Shown: piece by piece, positions 52,774 to 61,172 of the stretch
Numbering within the stretch: position 1 is the first letter of the stretch
Layout: each line of letters opens with the position of its first letter
From: Enterobacteriaceae bacterium
GTDB taxonomy: Bacteria; Pseudomonadota; Gammaproteobacteria; Enterobacterales; Enterobacteriaceae
Assembly: GCA_902363335.1 (NCBI GenBank)
Contig: CABIZV010000004.1
Span: 124,001 to 188,000 of the forward strand
Direction of reading: 5' to 3'
DNA: 64,000 nucleotides
Made by a program: the position numbers and the translations under genes
Notes under the pieces: model-generated
Database searches by the model: none
Told to the model about the DNA's origin: nothing
What the model saw: only the letters and a program-made list of their open reading frames with translations

Positions 52774-52902
52774 GACGTGCGCACTCCGTTATTTTTCATG
52801 GTATTACCCTCATATTCTGTCCACGAAAGAATATCGGGATACCCGCGCAATGAGCTTTCAATGTTATGCTCAGAATAGGTCTTTAAAGAGAGAATCTTCT
52901 AA

Positions 52903-53370
52903 ATGGATAGCATCGATCGCAAAATTCTTGCCGAACTCCAGGCCGATGGGCGTTTATCGATTACCGAGCTGGCCGAACGGGTGAATTTAAGCCTGTCGCC
53001 GTGCCACCGGCGTTTACGGGCGCTGGAGCAAGAAGGAGTGATTACCGGTTATCGTGCCAATCTTGACCCCGGTAAAATGGGCTTCAACTTTGTCGCGCTG
53101 GTGTTTGCCACGCTAAAAGAGGGCGATAAAAAAGCGGTCAGCGCCTTTGAAGAAGCGGTGGAAGAGATCCCGGAGGTCGTCTTCGCGCAGCGCTTATTCG
53201 GCGACCCGGACTATTTAATGCAGGTGGTGACCCGCGACCTTTCTTCTTTTCAGAAACTCTACGACCAAAAGCTTTCAGCGATGCCGGGTGTCCAGCATCT
53301 GCGCTCGACGCTGGTGATGAAAACGGTGGTTCAGGACAGGCCGTTCCCGCTAGAAACATTCAAACCGTAA
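52903..53370 (+). CDS. Lrp/AsnC-family transcriptional regulator
   Basis: A 155-residue regulator. The HTH is SITELAERVNLSLSPCHRRL (about 19-38) and the C-terminal RAM domain carries EEIPEVVFAQRLFGDPDYLM. It probably senses an amino acid and controls the divergent LysE-type exporter. The start MDSIDRKILAEL is standard for the family. Confidence 0.92.
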   Translation: MDSIDRKILAELQADGRLSITELAERVNLSLSPCHRRLRALEQEGVITGYRANLDPGKMGFNFVALVFATLKEGDKKAVSAFEEAVEEIPEVVFAQRLFGDPDYLMQVVTRDLSSFQKLYDQKLSAMPGVQHLRSTLVMKTVVQDRPFPLETFKP

Positions 53371-53407
53371 AGTATTTTGCTCAAACCATTCGCGTGCTAA
53401 TATATTT

Positions 53408-53462
53408 GCGCAGGGGATGGCATTCCCCCTTGAACCGCCGTGTGGCTGATGATGCCTGTTTC
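53408..53462 (+). ncRNA. Fluoride riboswitch (crcB motif)
   Basis: GGGGATGGCATTCCCCC, then AACCGCC and GGCTGATGATGCCTG, fits the crcB motif; the last block equals that of the Pseudomonas syringae riboswitch as I recall it. It lies about 75 bp upstream of a CLC-F gene, the exporter class typically controlled by this RNA. Alternative pairing downstream is described under 53454-53488. Confidence 0.93.
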
Positions 53463-53488
53463 TATTCCTGGACCGGGAATGAACAGGC
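53454..53488 (+). promoter_or_regulatory. Candidate expression platform of the fluoride riboswitch
   Basis: GCCTGTT at the 3' edge of the aptamer (53454-53460) pairs with AACAGGC (53482-53488), reinforced by ATTCC/GGAAT inside. Forming this hairpin would break the aptamer's closing stem. No T-run follows, so control may be translational or Rho-dependent. Confidence 0.55.
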
Positions 53489-53535
53489 ACACCTCTACCG
53501 CGTCCAGGATAATTTATTTATCTGAGGATGCGTCA

Positions 53536-54855
53536 ATGCGCTTTGAACACCTTGCTCGTAAAAACTCACTTTTCTTCTTGCTGCAATGGCTGCTGCTCGC
53601 GCTGGTTATTGCCGTTCTGGTCGGCTCGGCCTCTGCGCTATTTCTCTTCTCGCTTGATTGGGCGACCGCTTCCCGCATTCAGCATCATTGGCTTATCTGG
53701 CTGCTACCGTTTGCCGGTTTTGCCGTGGGATGGGTTTACTTGCGATTCGGGCGTTCGGTGGAGGCGGGCAACAATCTGATCCTTGAACAGGTTCATAACC
53801 CGGCCAGGGTTATCAGCCTGCGGATGGCGCCGCTGGTGTTTATCGGTACGGTGATTTCGCATCTGTTTGGCGCGTCCGTTGGGCGTGAAGGCACGGCGGT
53901 ACAAATGGGGGCTTCCATCGCTGACCAGTTTACCTCCGTGCTCAAACTCAATGATGATGCCCGACGGATGGTGCTGATGACGGGCGTGAGCGCCGGTTTC
54001 TCTTCAGTATTTGGTACGCCGCTTGCCGGGGCTATTTTCGGTCTTGAAGTGATGGCGATAGGCCGTATGCACTACACCGCCATTTTTCCCTGCCTGCTGG
54101 CGGCAATCGTCGCCGACAGCGTGGGGTTAATGTGGGGCGTGCACCATACCCACTATGCGATGTCGCTTATCCCCGAAATGTCTCTCTGGACGCTGGGTGC
54201 CGTCATTATCGCGGGCGGCTGTTTTGGCCTGGCGGCTCGTGTTTTTGCCGACACCACGCACCTCATTGGCGGCATAATGAAAACCCATATCGCCTATGCG
54301 CCGCTGCGTCCGTTTGTGGGCGGGGTGATTATCGCCGTCGCGGTCTATCTGCTGCACGCTGATCGCTACATTGGTCTGGGTATTCCGGTGATTGTTGATG
54401 CTTTCCAGCACCCGCTAGCGCCGTGGGATTTTCTCGGCAAGCTGGCCTTTACCGTGATGTCGCTGGGTAGCGGCTTTAAAGGCGGTGAAGTGACGCCGCT
54501 GTTTTACATTGGCGCGACGCTTGGCAATGCGCTGGCACCGCTGCTGCATCTGCCGTTTGCGTTTCTCGCGGGCATTGGCTTTGTGGCGGTCTTTGCCGGG
54601 GCCGCCAATACGCCGATTGCCTCCACGCTAATGGCTATCGAACTGTTTGGTGCGGACATCGGTGTTTATGCGGCGATGGGGTGCGTGGTTGCGTATCTGG
54701 TTTCCGGGTACACCAGCATTTACCGTTCTCAGCGTGTGGCCTGCCTGAAACACCGTGTTGTACCGATGGGGATAACCCTGGCAGAACTTCCGGCCTGGCA
54801 GCGTGAACAGGCGCAGATCGAAACGCATCACGATGAGGCAAAAACCGATAGCTAA
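53536..54855 (+). CDS. CLC-F type fluoride/proton antiporter
   Basis: A 439-residue ClC-fold membrane protein. It has GREGTAVQMG, shared with all ClC proteins, and GNNLILEQV (about residues 76-84) in place of the chloride-specific GSGIP; GNNLI is diagnostic of fluoride-exporting CLC-F proteins. Ten or more membrane helices are visible. A fluoride riboswitch precedes it, so it should be induced by fluoride and expel it. The open frame extends to 53440, but 53536 (MRFEHLARK) has a GAGG site and excludes the riboswitch from the coding region. Confidence 0.93.
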   Translation: MRFEHLARKNSLFFLLQWLLLALVIAVLVGSASALFLFSLDWATASRIQHHWLIWLLPFAGFAVGWVYLRFGRSVEAGNNLILEQVHNPARVISLRMAPLVFIGTVISHLFGASVGREGTAVQMGASIADQFTSVLKLNDDARRMVLMTGVSAGFSSVFGTPLAGAIFGLEVMAIGRMHYTAIFPCLLAAIVADSVGLMWGVHHTHYAMSLIPEMSLWTLGAVIIAGGCFGLAARVFADTTHLIGGIMKTHIAYAPLRPFVGGVIIAVAVYLLHADRYIGLGIPVIVDAFQHPLAPWDFLGKLAFTVMSLGSGFKGGEVTPLFYIGATLGNALAPLLHLPFAFLAGIGFVAVFAGAANTPIASTLMAIELFGADIGVYAAMGCVVAYLVSGYTSIYRSQRVACLKHRVVPMGITLAELPAWQREQAQIETHHDEAKTDS

Positions 54856-54997
54856 TAACTGTTCGTTGTAAGCATGTGGGTTTCTTATTGCTAAATTGTA
54901 AATATAGAACTCAATATTTGTTATTTCAGAATAAGCGCTCATTCTGGCTATCTTGATTCAAGCCCAAATCCGGCCATGAATCAGGAGGCAAACCAGA

Positions 54998-56344
54998 ATG
55001 AGCAGACAAATCAAGTTAGGTGCTTTTCTTCCCGGCGGCGGCCAGCATATTGCGGCCTGGCGTCATCCCGATCAGCCCGCTGATGGTGCAACCAGTTTCG
55101 AATTCCACAAGCAGTTGGCGCAGACCGCCGAACGCGGCTTGTTTGATGCTTACTTCCTTGCCGATGGCCTGGCGATCCCGGCCTCCGGCGTCACCGACGG
55201 CGGTACGGCAAAAGTTGCGGGCTTTGAACCGGTAACCCTGTTCTCTGCGCTGGCGCCGCTGACGCAAAATATCGGTTTTATCGCCACCGCCTCCACCACC
55301 TATGAAGAACCCTACAACCTGGCGCGCAAATTCGCCTCCCTGGATCTGATCTCCGGCGGCCGTGCGGGCTGGAACGTGGTGACGACCGCCACTGAAGCGG
55401 CGGCCCACAACTTTAATCTCGACACTCAGCACCCGCATGAATACCGCTATCAGCGTGCGAAAGAGCACGTTGAAGTGGTGAAAAAACTGTGGGATAGCTT
55501 TGAAGATGATGCGTTCCTGCGTGATAAAGCCTCCGGCCAGTTCTTTGACCGTAATAAGGTGCACGACACTAATCACGTGGGCAAATTCTTTAAAGTTCGC
55601 GGTCCGTTGAACGTGCCACGTTCGCCACAAGGCCAGCCGGTTATCGTCCAGGCGGGGCAGTCTGAAAGCGGACGCGCTCTGGCGGCGGCAACCGCTGAGG
55701 TGATTTTCACCTCGCATCAGCATCTGGAAACCGCGCAGGATTTCTATCGTGATATTAAACAGCGCGCCCGCGCCGTAGGCCGCAATCCCGACCATGTGCT
55801 TATCATGCCGGGCGTCGCGCCGTTTATTGGCCGCACCGAAGAAGAGGCCAAAGAGAAGTACCATAAATTGACCTCGCTGATTGTTGAAGCGGACGGCATT
55901 GCCCTGCTGAACGGCCTCGCCGGTGGTGGGATCGACCTTGGCAAATTCGATCCCGACGGCCCGCTGCCGCCGCTGCCGGTGACCGAAGGGATGAAATCGC
56001 GCCCGGAACTGATCCGTCAGATCGCCGATGAAAATAACTTCACTATCCGTGAGCTTTATCAATGGGTTGCGACCGCGCGCGGACACTTCACCGTGGTTGG
56101 CAGCGCCGAGCAGGTGGCCGATACCTTGCAGGAATGGTTTGAGAATGAAGCCGCCGATGGCTTTAACGTACTGCCGCCGTGGCTGCCGGGCGGTCTCGAT
56201 GATTTTATCGAGCTGGTGGTGCCGATTTTGCAAAAACGTGGCCTGTTCCGTACCCAGTATGAAGGCAAAACGCTGCGCGAAAATCTGGGGCTGCCGTATG
56301 CCAGCAACCGCTACAGCGCCGTGCGCAATGCCAAAGTGGCTTGA
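54998..56344 (+). CDS. LLM-class flavin-dependent monooxygenase (NtaA/SnaA/DszA type)
   Basis: A 448-residue luciferase-like monooxygenase. The family segments are YFLADGLAIP, TASTTYEEPYNLARKFASLD and SGGRAGWNVVTT; the FMN is supplied reduced by a separate reductase. Relatives act on nitrilotriacetate, dimethyl sulfone-type or other organosulfur compounds. It heads a cassette with a complete ABC importer, so the imported compound is probably its substrate. A ribosome site AGGAGG lies before the ATG. Confidence 0.9.
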   Translation: MSRQIKLGAFLPGGGQHIAAWRHPDQPADGATSFEFHKQLAQTAERGLFDAYFLADGLAIPASGVTDGGTAKVAGFEPVTLFSALAPLTQNIGFIATASTTYEEPYNLARKFASLDLISGGRAGWNVVTTATEAAAHNFNLDTQHPHEYRYQRAKEHVEVVKKLWDSFEDDAFLRDKASGQFFDRNKVHDTNHVGKFFKVRGPLNVPRSPQGQPVIVQAGQSESGRALAAATAEVIFTSHQHLETAQDFYRDIKQRARAVGRNPDHVLIMPGVAPFIGRTEEEAKEKYHKLTSLIVEADGIALLNGLAGGGIDLGKFDPDGPLPPLPVTEGMKSRPELIRQIADENNFTIRELYQWVATARGHFTVVGSAEQVADTLQEWFENEAADGFNVLPPWLPGGLDDFIELVVPILQKRGLFRTQYEGKTLRENLGLPYASNRYSAVRNAKVA

Positions 56345-56353
56345 GGAGGCTCT

Positions 56354-57184
56354 ATGTTTTATTCCACGACCCGAATACGTCTCAAGGCCCGTCGCCCGGC
56401 AATCCCCGCTTATAAGATTTGGTATCAGCGTAGCCTGTCTTTGCTCGCTCGCTACGGCCTGTTGGTGTTGTTTTTTGCCGGTTGGCAGATTGCCAGCACG
56501 GCAGGATGGCTGAACGCGGCGGTGATCCCGCCGCTGGATAAAATCTTCAGCGCACTGTGGAACGGGATTACGCAAGGCGCACTGCTGGGAGATATCACCA
56601 TCAGCTTGCAGCGGGCGGGGCTGGCCTTCTTCTCCGCCATCGTCGTGGGCATCCCGCTGGGGCTGTTTATGGGGCAGATTCGCCCGCTTGAGCAGGCGCT
56701 GGATCCGATTCTCCAGCTCTTTCGCCAGACCTCGGCGCTGGCGCTGTATCCGATCTTTATCCTGCTGCTGGGTCTTGGGGAAACATCGAAAGTGTTCGTG
56801 ATTTTCTGGGCGGCGCTGTTCCCGATTCTGCTGGCGACCATTAGCGGCGTGAAAGAGGTGGATTCAAAACTCTTAGAGATGGCGAAAACCTTTGGCGCCG
56901 GACGCCTGACGCTGTTCTATCGTGTGATTGTACCCGCTTCCGTGCCGTCTATTTTTGTTGGTCTGCGTCTGTCGGCGACCACCGCGTTACTGCTGTTGAT
57001 TGCGGCGGAAATGATTGGCGCAAATCAGGGGATCGGATTCCGGGTTATCAATGCGCAATATAACTTCCAGATCCCAATGATGTTCGCCGCCATCTTCCTG
57101 CTGGCTTTTGCCGGGTTATTAGCAAACGCCATTCTGGTGCTTTTACAGCGCCGTCTGTGTCGCTGGAACTCGCGCGATCATTAA
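56354..57184 (+). CDS. ABC importer permease (SsuC/TauC-like)
   Basis: A 276-residue membrane protein with about six helices. The EAA loop is visible as LLEMAKTFGAGRLTLFYRVI, typical of the nitrate/sulfonate/taurine permease family. It lies 9 bp after the monooxygenase gene behind GGAGG. Confidence 0.92.
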   Translation: MFYSTTRIRLKARRPAIPAYKIWYQRSLSLLARYGLLVLFFAGWQIASTAGWLNAAVIPPLDKIFSALWNGITQGALLGDITISLQRAGLAFFSAIVVGIPLGLFMGQIRPLEQALDPILQLFRQTSALALYPIFILLLGLGETSKVFVIFWAALFPILLATISGVKEVDSKLLEMAKTFGAGRLTLFYRVIVPASVPSIFVGLRLSATTALLLLIAAEMIGANQGIGFRVINAQYNFQIPMMFAAIFLLAFAGLLANAILVLLQRRLCRWNSRDH

Positions 57185-57223
57185 TTATTTTGCATTCGAA
57201 TATAGCCAAACAGGACTTTTATA

Positions 57224-58195
57224 ATGAAAAAACAGATTAAATTTGCGTGGGCTGCGGCACTCATCCTCTTTGGTTCCAGCGCATCCGTGCAGGCTCAGGA
57301 TGAGGTCACGATGCGCTATATGGCGAGCTACGGCGGTATTTCCGCACACGAATTAGCGGACGCTCTGGGCTATTTCAAAGGTACTGGAGTCTCCATTAAA
57401 AACGCCGGTTATGCCAGCGGTGGCCCGGAATCATTATTTGCACTGGCTTCAAACAGTATTGATATCGGCTCGGCGGCAACGCCTGCGGTCATTAATTCAA
57501 TCGCCAACGGTAATGATTTTGTCGCGGCATATCCGACAAATGGTATTAACGAAACCACCAAATCTATTTTCTACGTGAAAGAAGATAGCCCAATCAAATC
57601 GGTCAAAGATTTAGTCGGTAAAACGGTGGCGGTCAACACGCTGGGCGCGCATCTGGATTACACCCTGCGTGAAGCGTTGCATAAGGCAAACCTGCCGGAA
57701 AACGCCGCGAAACCGGTCGCCGTTCCAGGCCCGCAGCTTGAGCAGACGCTGCGTTCGGGTCAGGTCGACGTGGCGGCTTTCGGCTACTGGCAGACCACCT
57801 TTGAAGGTGCCGCCCGCAGCCACGGCGGCCTGCGCCCAATCTTTAACGACGCCGATGTGCTCGGCCCGATTGCCGGTGGCTTTACGGTGCTGCGCGCCGA
57901 CTTTGTGAAAAAGCACCCGGATGCCGCACGTATCTTCGTGGTGGAGTCAGCGCGTGCGCTGGATTATGCCCGCGATAACCCGCAACAAGTGCGCGAAATT
58001 ATGGCCAGGATCCTCAAAGAGCGCGGTGAAAACCCGGAAGTGGCACAGTACTTTACCGGCTATGGCGTGCGTAAAGGTGGCCTTGCCGAACCGCATGACG
58101 TGCAGTTCTGGCTGGATATTCTCGAGCGTGATGGCGTGATCCAAAAAGGTCAGTTGAAAGCCTCAACCATTTTGCTGAAAACGGAAGGTGCATGA
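57224..58195 (+). CDS. ABC importer substrate-binding protein (SsuA/TauA-like)
   Basis: A 323-residue periplasmic protein. The signal peptide ends at VQA-QDE. The NMT1/SsuA-type fold shows ALASNSIDIGSAATPAVI and LVGKTVAVNTLGAHLDYTL. It is expected to bind a sulfonate, sulfone or similar anion. The stop overlaps the ATPase start by 4 bp (ATGATG). Confidence 0.9.
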   Translation: MKKQIKFAWAAALILFGSSASVQAQDEVTMRYMASYGGISAHELADALGYFKGTGVSIKNAGYASGGPESLFALASNSIDIGSAATPAVINSIANGNDFVAAYPTNGINETTKSIFYVKEDSPIKSVKDLVGKTVAVNTLGAHLDYTLREALHKANLPENAAKPVAVPGPQLEQTLRSGQVDVAAFGYWQTTFEGAARSHGGLRPIFNDADVLGPIAGGFTVLRADFVKKHPDAARIFVVESARALDYARDNPQQVREIMARILKERGENPEVAQYFTGYGVRKGGLAEPHDVQFWLDILERDGVIQKGQLKASTILLKTEGA

Positions 58196-58965
58196 TGACA
58201 ACAACCGCTCAGGCTCAGCGCGGCGATATTTCCATTCGCCGTCTACGTAAGACTTTTTCTCTTGAAGGGAAACCCTTTGATGTCTTCCGTGACCTCAATT
58301 TGCAGATTGATAGCGGACAGAGTATCGCCATCGTCGGGCCAAGTGGCTGCGGGAAAACCACGCTGCTACGCATTCTCGCGGGGCTGGAGACGCCAGACGG
58401 CGGGGATGTGGTGATTGATGGGCAGGAAGTTCATGGGATGAGCCGGGAACGGGCGGTGATTTTCCAGGAGCCGCGCCTGCTCCCCTGGTTAACGGTGCTG
58501 GAAAACGTCAGCTTTAGCCTCGACGTGCAGGGCGTTCCCCGTAAGAAGGCGCGCGAGCGCGCCAAAGAAGCGATTGAGCTGGTCGGCTTAAGTCATTGTG
58601 AACAGGCGCTGCCAAAGCAGCTTTCTGGCGGGATGGCCCAGCGCGTCGGTATCGCGCGAGCGCTGACCATCCAGCCGGAAATTTTACTGCTTGATGAACC
58701 GTTGGGCGCGCTGGACGCCATGACCAAAATTACCATGCAGGAAGAGCTGGCGCGCATTCATGAAGTGGAAAAAATCACGATGGTGCTGGTCACCCACGAT
58801 CTGGAGGAGGCGATTTACCTGGCTGACCGGGTATTGATCCTGCCAAAAATTAAAGGCGATCCCATCAGGACGATTGAGGTGACACTGCCGCGTCCGCGCG
58901 TGCGCAGCAGTCTGGATTTTGTGGCGCTGCGTCAGCAGTTAATGGCGGAATTTGGTCTGCATTAG
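58192..58965 (+). CDS. ABC importer ATPase (SsuB/TauB-like)
   Basis: A 257-residue nucleotide-binding protein. Walker A is IVGPSGCGKTTLLR, the Q loop is VIFQEPRLLPW, the signature is LSGGMAQRVGIARAL, Walker B is ILLLDEPLGALDA and the H loop is VLVTHDLEEA. It completes the importer. The TAG stop overlaps the left end of a MITE-like element that begins at 58964, so the natural C-terminus may have been altered by the insertion. Confidence 0.94.
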   Translation: MMTTTAQAQRGDISIRRLRKTFSLEGKPFDVFRDLNLQIDSGQSIAIVGPSGCGKTTLLRILAGLETPDGGDVVIDGQEVHGMSRERAVIFQEPRLLPWLTVLENVSFSLDVQGVPRKKARERAKEAIELVGLSHCEQALPKQLSGGMAQRVGIARALTIQPEILLLDEPLGALDAMTKITMQEELARIHEVEKITMVLVTHDLEEAIYLADRVLILPKIKGDPIRTIEVTLPRPRVRSSLDFVALRQQLMAEFGLH

Positions 58966-59170
58966 AGCCTATCCCATTAGGCTATTTTATTCGCCATTTT
59001 GGCACCGGGCAGTGCTTGACAGAACGCCATGGTGTTTTGAACGCCGCTTGCGGCGGCCCGAAGGGCGAGCGTAGCGAGTAAATCCTCACGTACTACGTGT
59101 ACGCTCCGGGATCGAAGCGCTGTCCGGCACCAAACTGGCTTCAACAATTACGCCTACTGGGATAGGCTCT
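58964..59170. mobile_element. 207-bp MITE-like element with terminal inverted repeats
   Basis: AGAGCCTATCCCA-TTAGGC at the left is mirrored by GCCTACTGGGATAGGCTCT at the right. There is no coding capacity. The GC-rich interior (gccgcttgcggcggcccgaagg) contrasts with the AT-rich flank. Elements with these ends are, I believe, common in enterobacterial genomes. The left end provides the last two bases of the stop codon of the ABC ATPase gene. The region from 59171 to 59366 is AT-rich promoter sequence for mqo. Confidence 0.75.
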
Positions 59171-59366
59171 TAATCATTATTATGGCAATAAGTGGGTTAG
59201 CCTTTATTTCCATGTTAATAATATGGCTGCTTTTTTTAATTTAAAAAAGCAAAATGGGTGTAAATGTTAATATCCATAGGTGTAAAGTGAGTGGTATTTT
59301 AAAATAATGTAAAAGTGCGCTACCATTAGCGCACTCATTACATCAAGCTACGTGAATATCATCATT

Positions 59367-61019
59367 ATGCCTGCAATAAATAAAAAACTATTCTCTCTGG
59401 CGACAATAGCGCTGCTGGTTAACACCGCCGCTTACGCAAATACCGATACGACGCAAAAAACCGACGTTCTACTCATTGGCGGCGGGATCATGAGCGCGTC
59501 GCTGGGCACCTGGCTACAGGAGCTGCAACCGGACTGGAAACAGGTGATGGTCGAGAAGCTGGATAAAGTCGCTCTCGAATCCTCCAACGGCTGGAATAAC
59601 GCCGGGACCGGCCACTCCGCTAATATGGAATTGAACTACACGCCGGAGCGCCCTGACGGCACCATCGACGTGACCAAAGCGCTGGAAATTAACGAGCAGT
59701 TTATGATTTCCCGCCAGTTCTGGTCATCGCAGGTTAAGCGCGGCATTTTGAATAACCCGCACTCCTTTATTAACTCCACGCCGCACATGAGCTTTGTCTG
59801 GGGCGATAAAAACGTCGATTACCTCGGCAAGCGCTACGACGCGTTGCAAAAAACTACCCTGTTCCAGGGAATGAAATTCTCCACCGATCATCAGCAAATT
59901 GCCCAGTGGGCACCGCTGGTTATGGACGGTCGCGATCCGCAGCAGAAAGTGGCGGCAACCTGGACGCCTGCGGGCACGGACGTCAACTACGGCGAAATCA
60001 CCCGCCAGCTGATTGGCAGCCTGCAAAAGAACGACCACTTCTCGCTGCAAACTTCTTCTGAAGTGACCGAGTTCAAACGTAACGGGGATAACTCCTGGCA
60101 CGTGACCATCGAAGATGTGAACAGCGGTAAACAGCACGCCATTGACGCGAAATACGTGTTTATCGGTGCGGGCGGCGGCGCGCTGAAACTGCTGCAAAAA
60201 ACCGGTATTCCTGAAGCGGATAACTACGCAGGCTTCCCGGTCGGTGGTTCCTTCCTGATGACTGAGAACCCGGAAGTCACGCGTCTGCATCAGCAAAAAG
60301 TGTACGGACAGGCTTCCGTGGGCGCACCGCCAATGTCGGTACCGCACATTGATGCGCGCTTTATCGATGGCAAACGTGTGGTGCTGTTCGGGCCATTCGC
60401 CACTTTCTCCACTAAATTCCTCAAACAAGGTTCTTTCTTTGACCTGTTGAGCACCACGACGACCAGCAACGTGCTGCCGATGACCCACGTTGGTCTGGAT
60501 AATTTCGACCTGGTGAAATACCTGATTAGCCAGGTGATGCTGAGCGATGATGACCGTTTTGCCGCGCTGAAAGAGTACTACCCTGGCGCGCGTAAAGAAG
60601 ACTGGAAGCTGATTCAGGCCGGTCAGCGCGTGCAGATTATCAAGAAAGATGCCGATAAAGGCGGCGTGCTGAAGCTGGGTACCGAAGTGGTTGTTGACCA
60701 GCAGCGCACCATCTCCGCATTGCTTGGCGCATCGCCGGGCGCGTCAACCGCAGCGCCAATCACCCTGAACGTGATACAGAAACTGTTCCCGGAACAGTTC
60801 AACTCACCGGAGTGGCAGAGCAAGATTCGCAGTATCGTACCAAGCTTTGGTCAGAAGCTTAACGGCAACACCGCGCTCACGCAGCAGGTGTGGGATGACA
60901 CCGCCGCGACGCTGCAACTGACCAAACCACCGGTCATTCAGATGCCGCAAAATGAAGCGAAAGTGATGGAAGCGAAACCGGCGCAGGAGACCTCTCCACA
61001 GCACGATATGGCGCTGTAA
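59367..61019 (+). CDS. mqo: Malate:quinone oxidoreductase
   Basis: A 550-residue FAD enzyme that oxidises malate to oxaloacetate and passes electrons to quinone. The FAD loop is DVLLIGGGIMSASLG (about residues 28-42), followed by SSNGWNNAGTGHSANMELNY and, near the C-terminus, LLGASPGASTAAP. A signal-like hydrophobic N-terminus (LFSLATIALLVNTAAYA) is present, as in the E. coli enzyme. A GTG at 59352 could add five residues; neither start has a clear ribosome site. The C-terminus is Gln/Pro-rich and ends DMAL. Confidence 0.95.
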   Translation: MPAINKKLFSLATIALLVNTAAYANTDTTQKTDVLLIGGGIMSASLGTWLQELQPDWKQVMVEKLDKVALESSNGWNNAGTGHSANMELNYTPERPDGTIDVTKALEINEQFMISRQFWSSQVKRGILNNPHSFINSTPHMSFVWGDKNVDYLGKRYDALQKTTLFQGMKFSTDHQQIAQWAPLVMDGRDPQQKVAATWTPAGTDVNYGEITRQLIGSLQKNDHFSLQTSSEVTEFKRNGDNSWHVTIEDVNSGKQHAIDAKYVFIGAGGGALKLLQKTGIPEADNYAGFPVGGSFLMTENPEVTRLHQQKVYGQASVGAPPMSVPHIDARFIDGKRVVLFGPFATFSTKFLKQGSFFDLLSTTTTSNVLPMTHVGLDNFDLVKYLISQVMLSDDDRFAALKEYYPGARKEDWKLIQAGQRVQIIKKDADKGGVLKLGTEVVVDQQRTISALLGASPGASTAAPITLNVIQKLFPEQFNSPEWQSKIRSIVPSFGQKLNGNTALTQQVWDDTAATLQLTKPPVIQMPQNEAKVMEAKPAQETSPQHDMAL

Positions 61020-61022
61020 ACA

Positions 61023-61102
61023 CGTAGGCCGGATAAGGCGAAGCCGCCATCCGGCAACCGGTGCCGAATTGCCTGATGGCGCTACGCTTATCAGGCCTAC
61101 GG
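61023..61102. repeat. BIME (paired REP units)
   Basis: Two inverted REP units (gtaggccggataaggcg...ccatccggc and gcctgatggcgctacg...atcaggcctac) lie just after the mqo stop. Confidence 0.9.
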
Positions 61103-61122
61103 GGTTCTGGTGTTCGAATAAA

Positions 61123-61156
61123 AAAAGGCCTGTCAGGTTACCCTGACAGGCCTTTT
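61123..61156. terminator. Bidirectional terminator between mqo and yqeG
   Basis: A 15-bp perfect stem (aaaaggcctgtcagg / cctgacaggcctttt) with a 4-nt loop provides T-runs in both directions for the convergent genes. Confidence 0.95.
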
Positions 61157-61172
61157 GTTTATCTTTCCGGGT

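Noticed and set aside
53440..53535. N-terminal extension of the CLC-F protein
   Set aside because: The added codons fall in the riboswitch and its platform; the ATG at 53536 has a ribosome site and begins the family sequence.
55016..56575. A 519-codon minus-strand frame across the monooxygenase and permease genes
   Set aside because: A shadow frame in GC-rich sequence. It crosses two clear plus-strand genes and has no family pattern.
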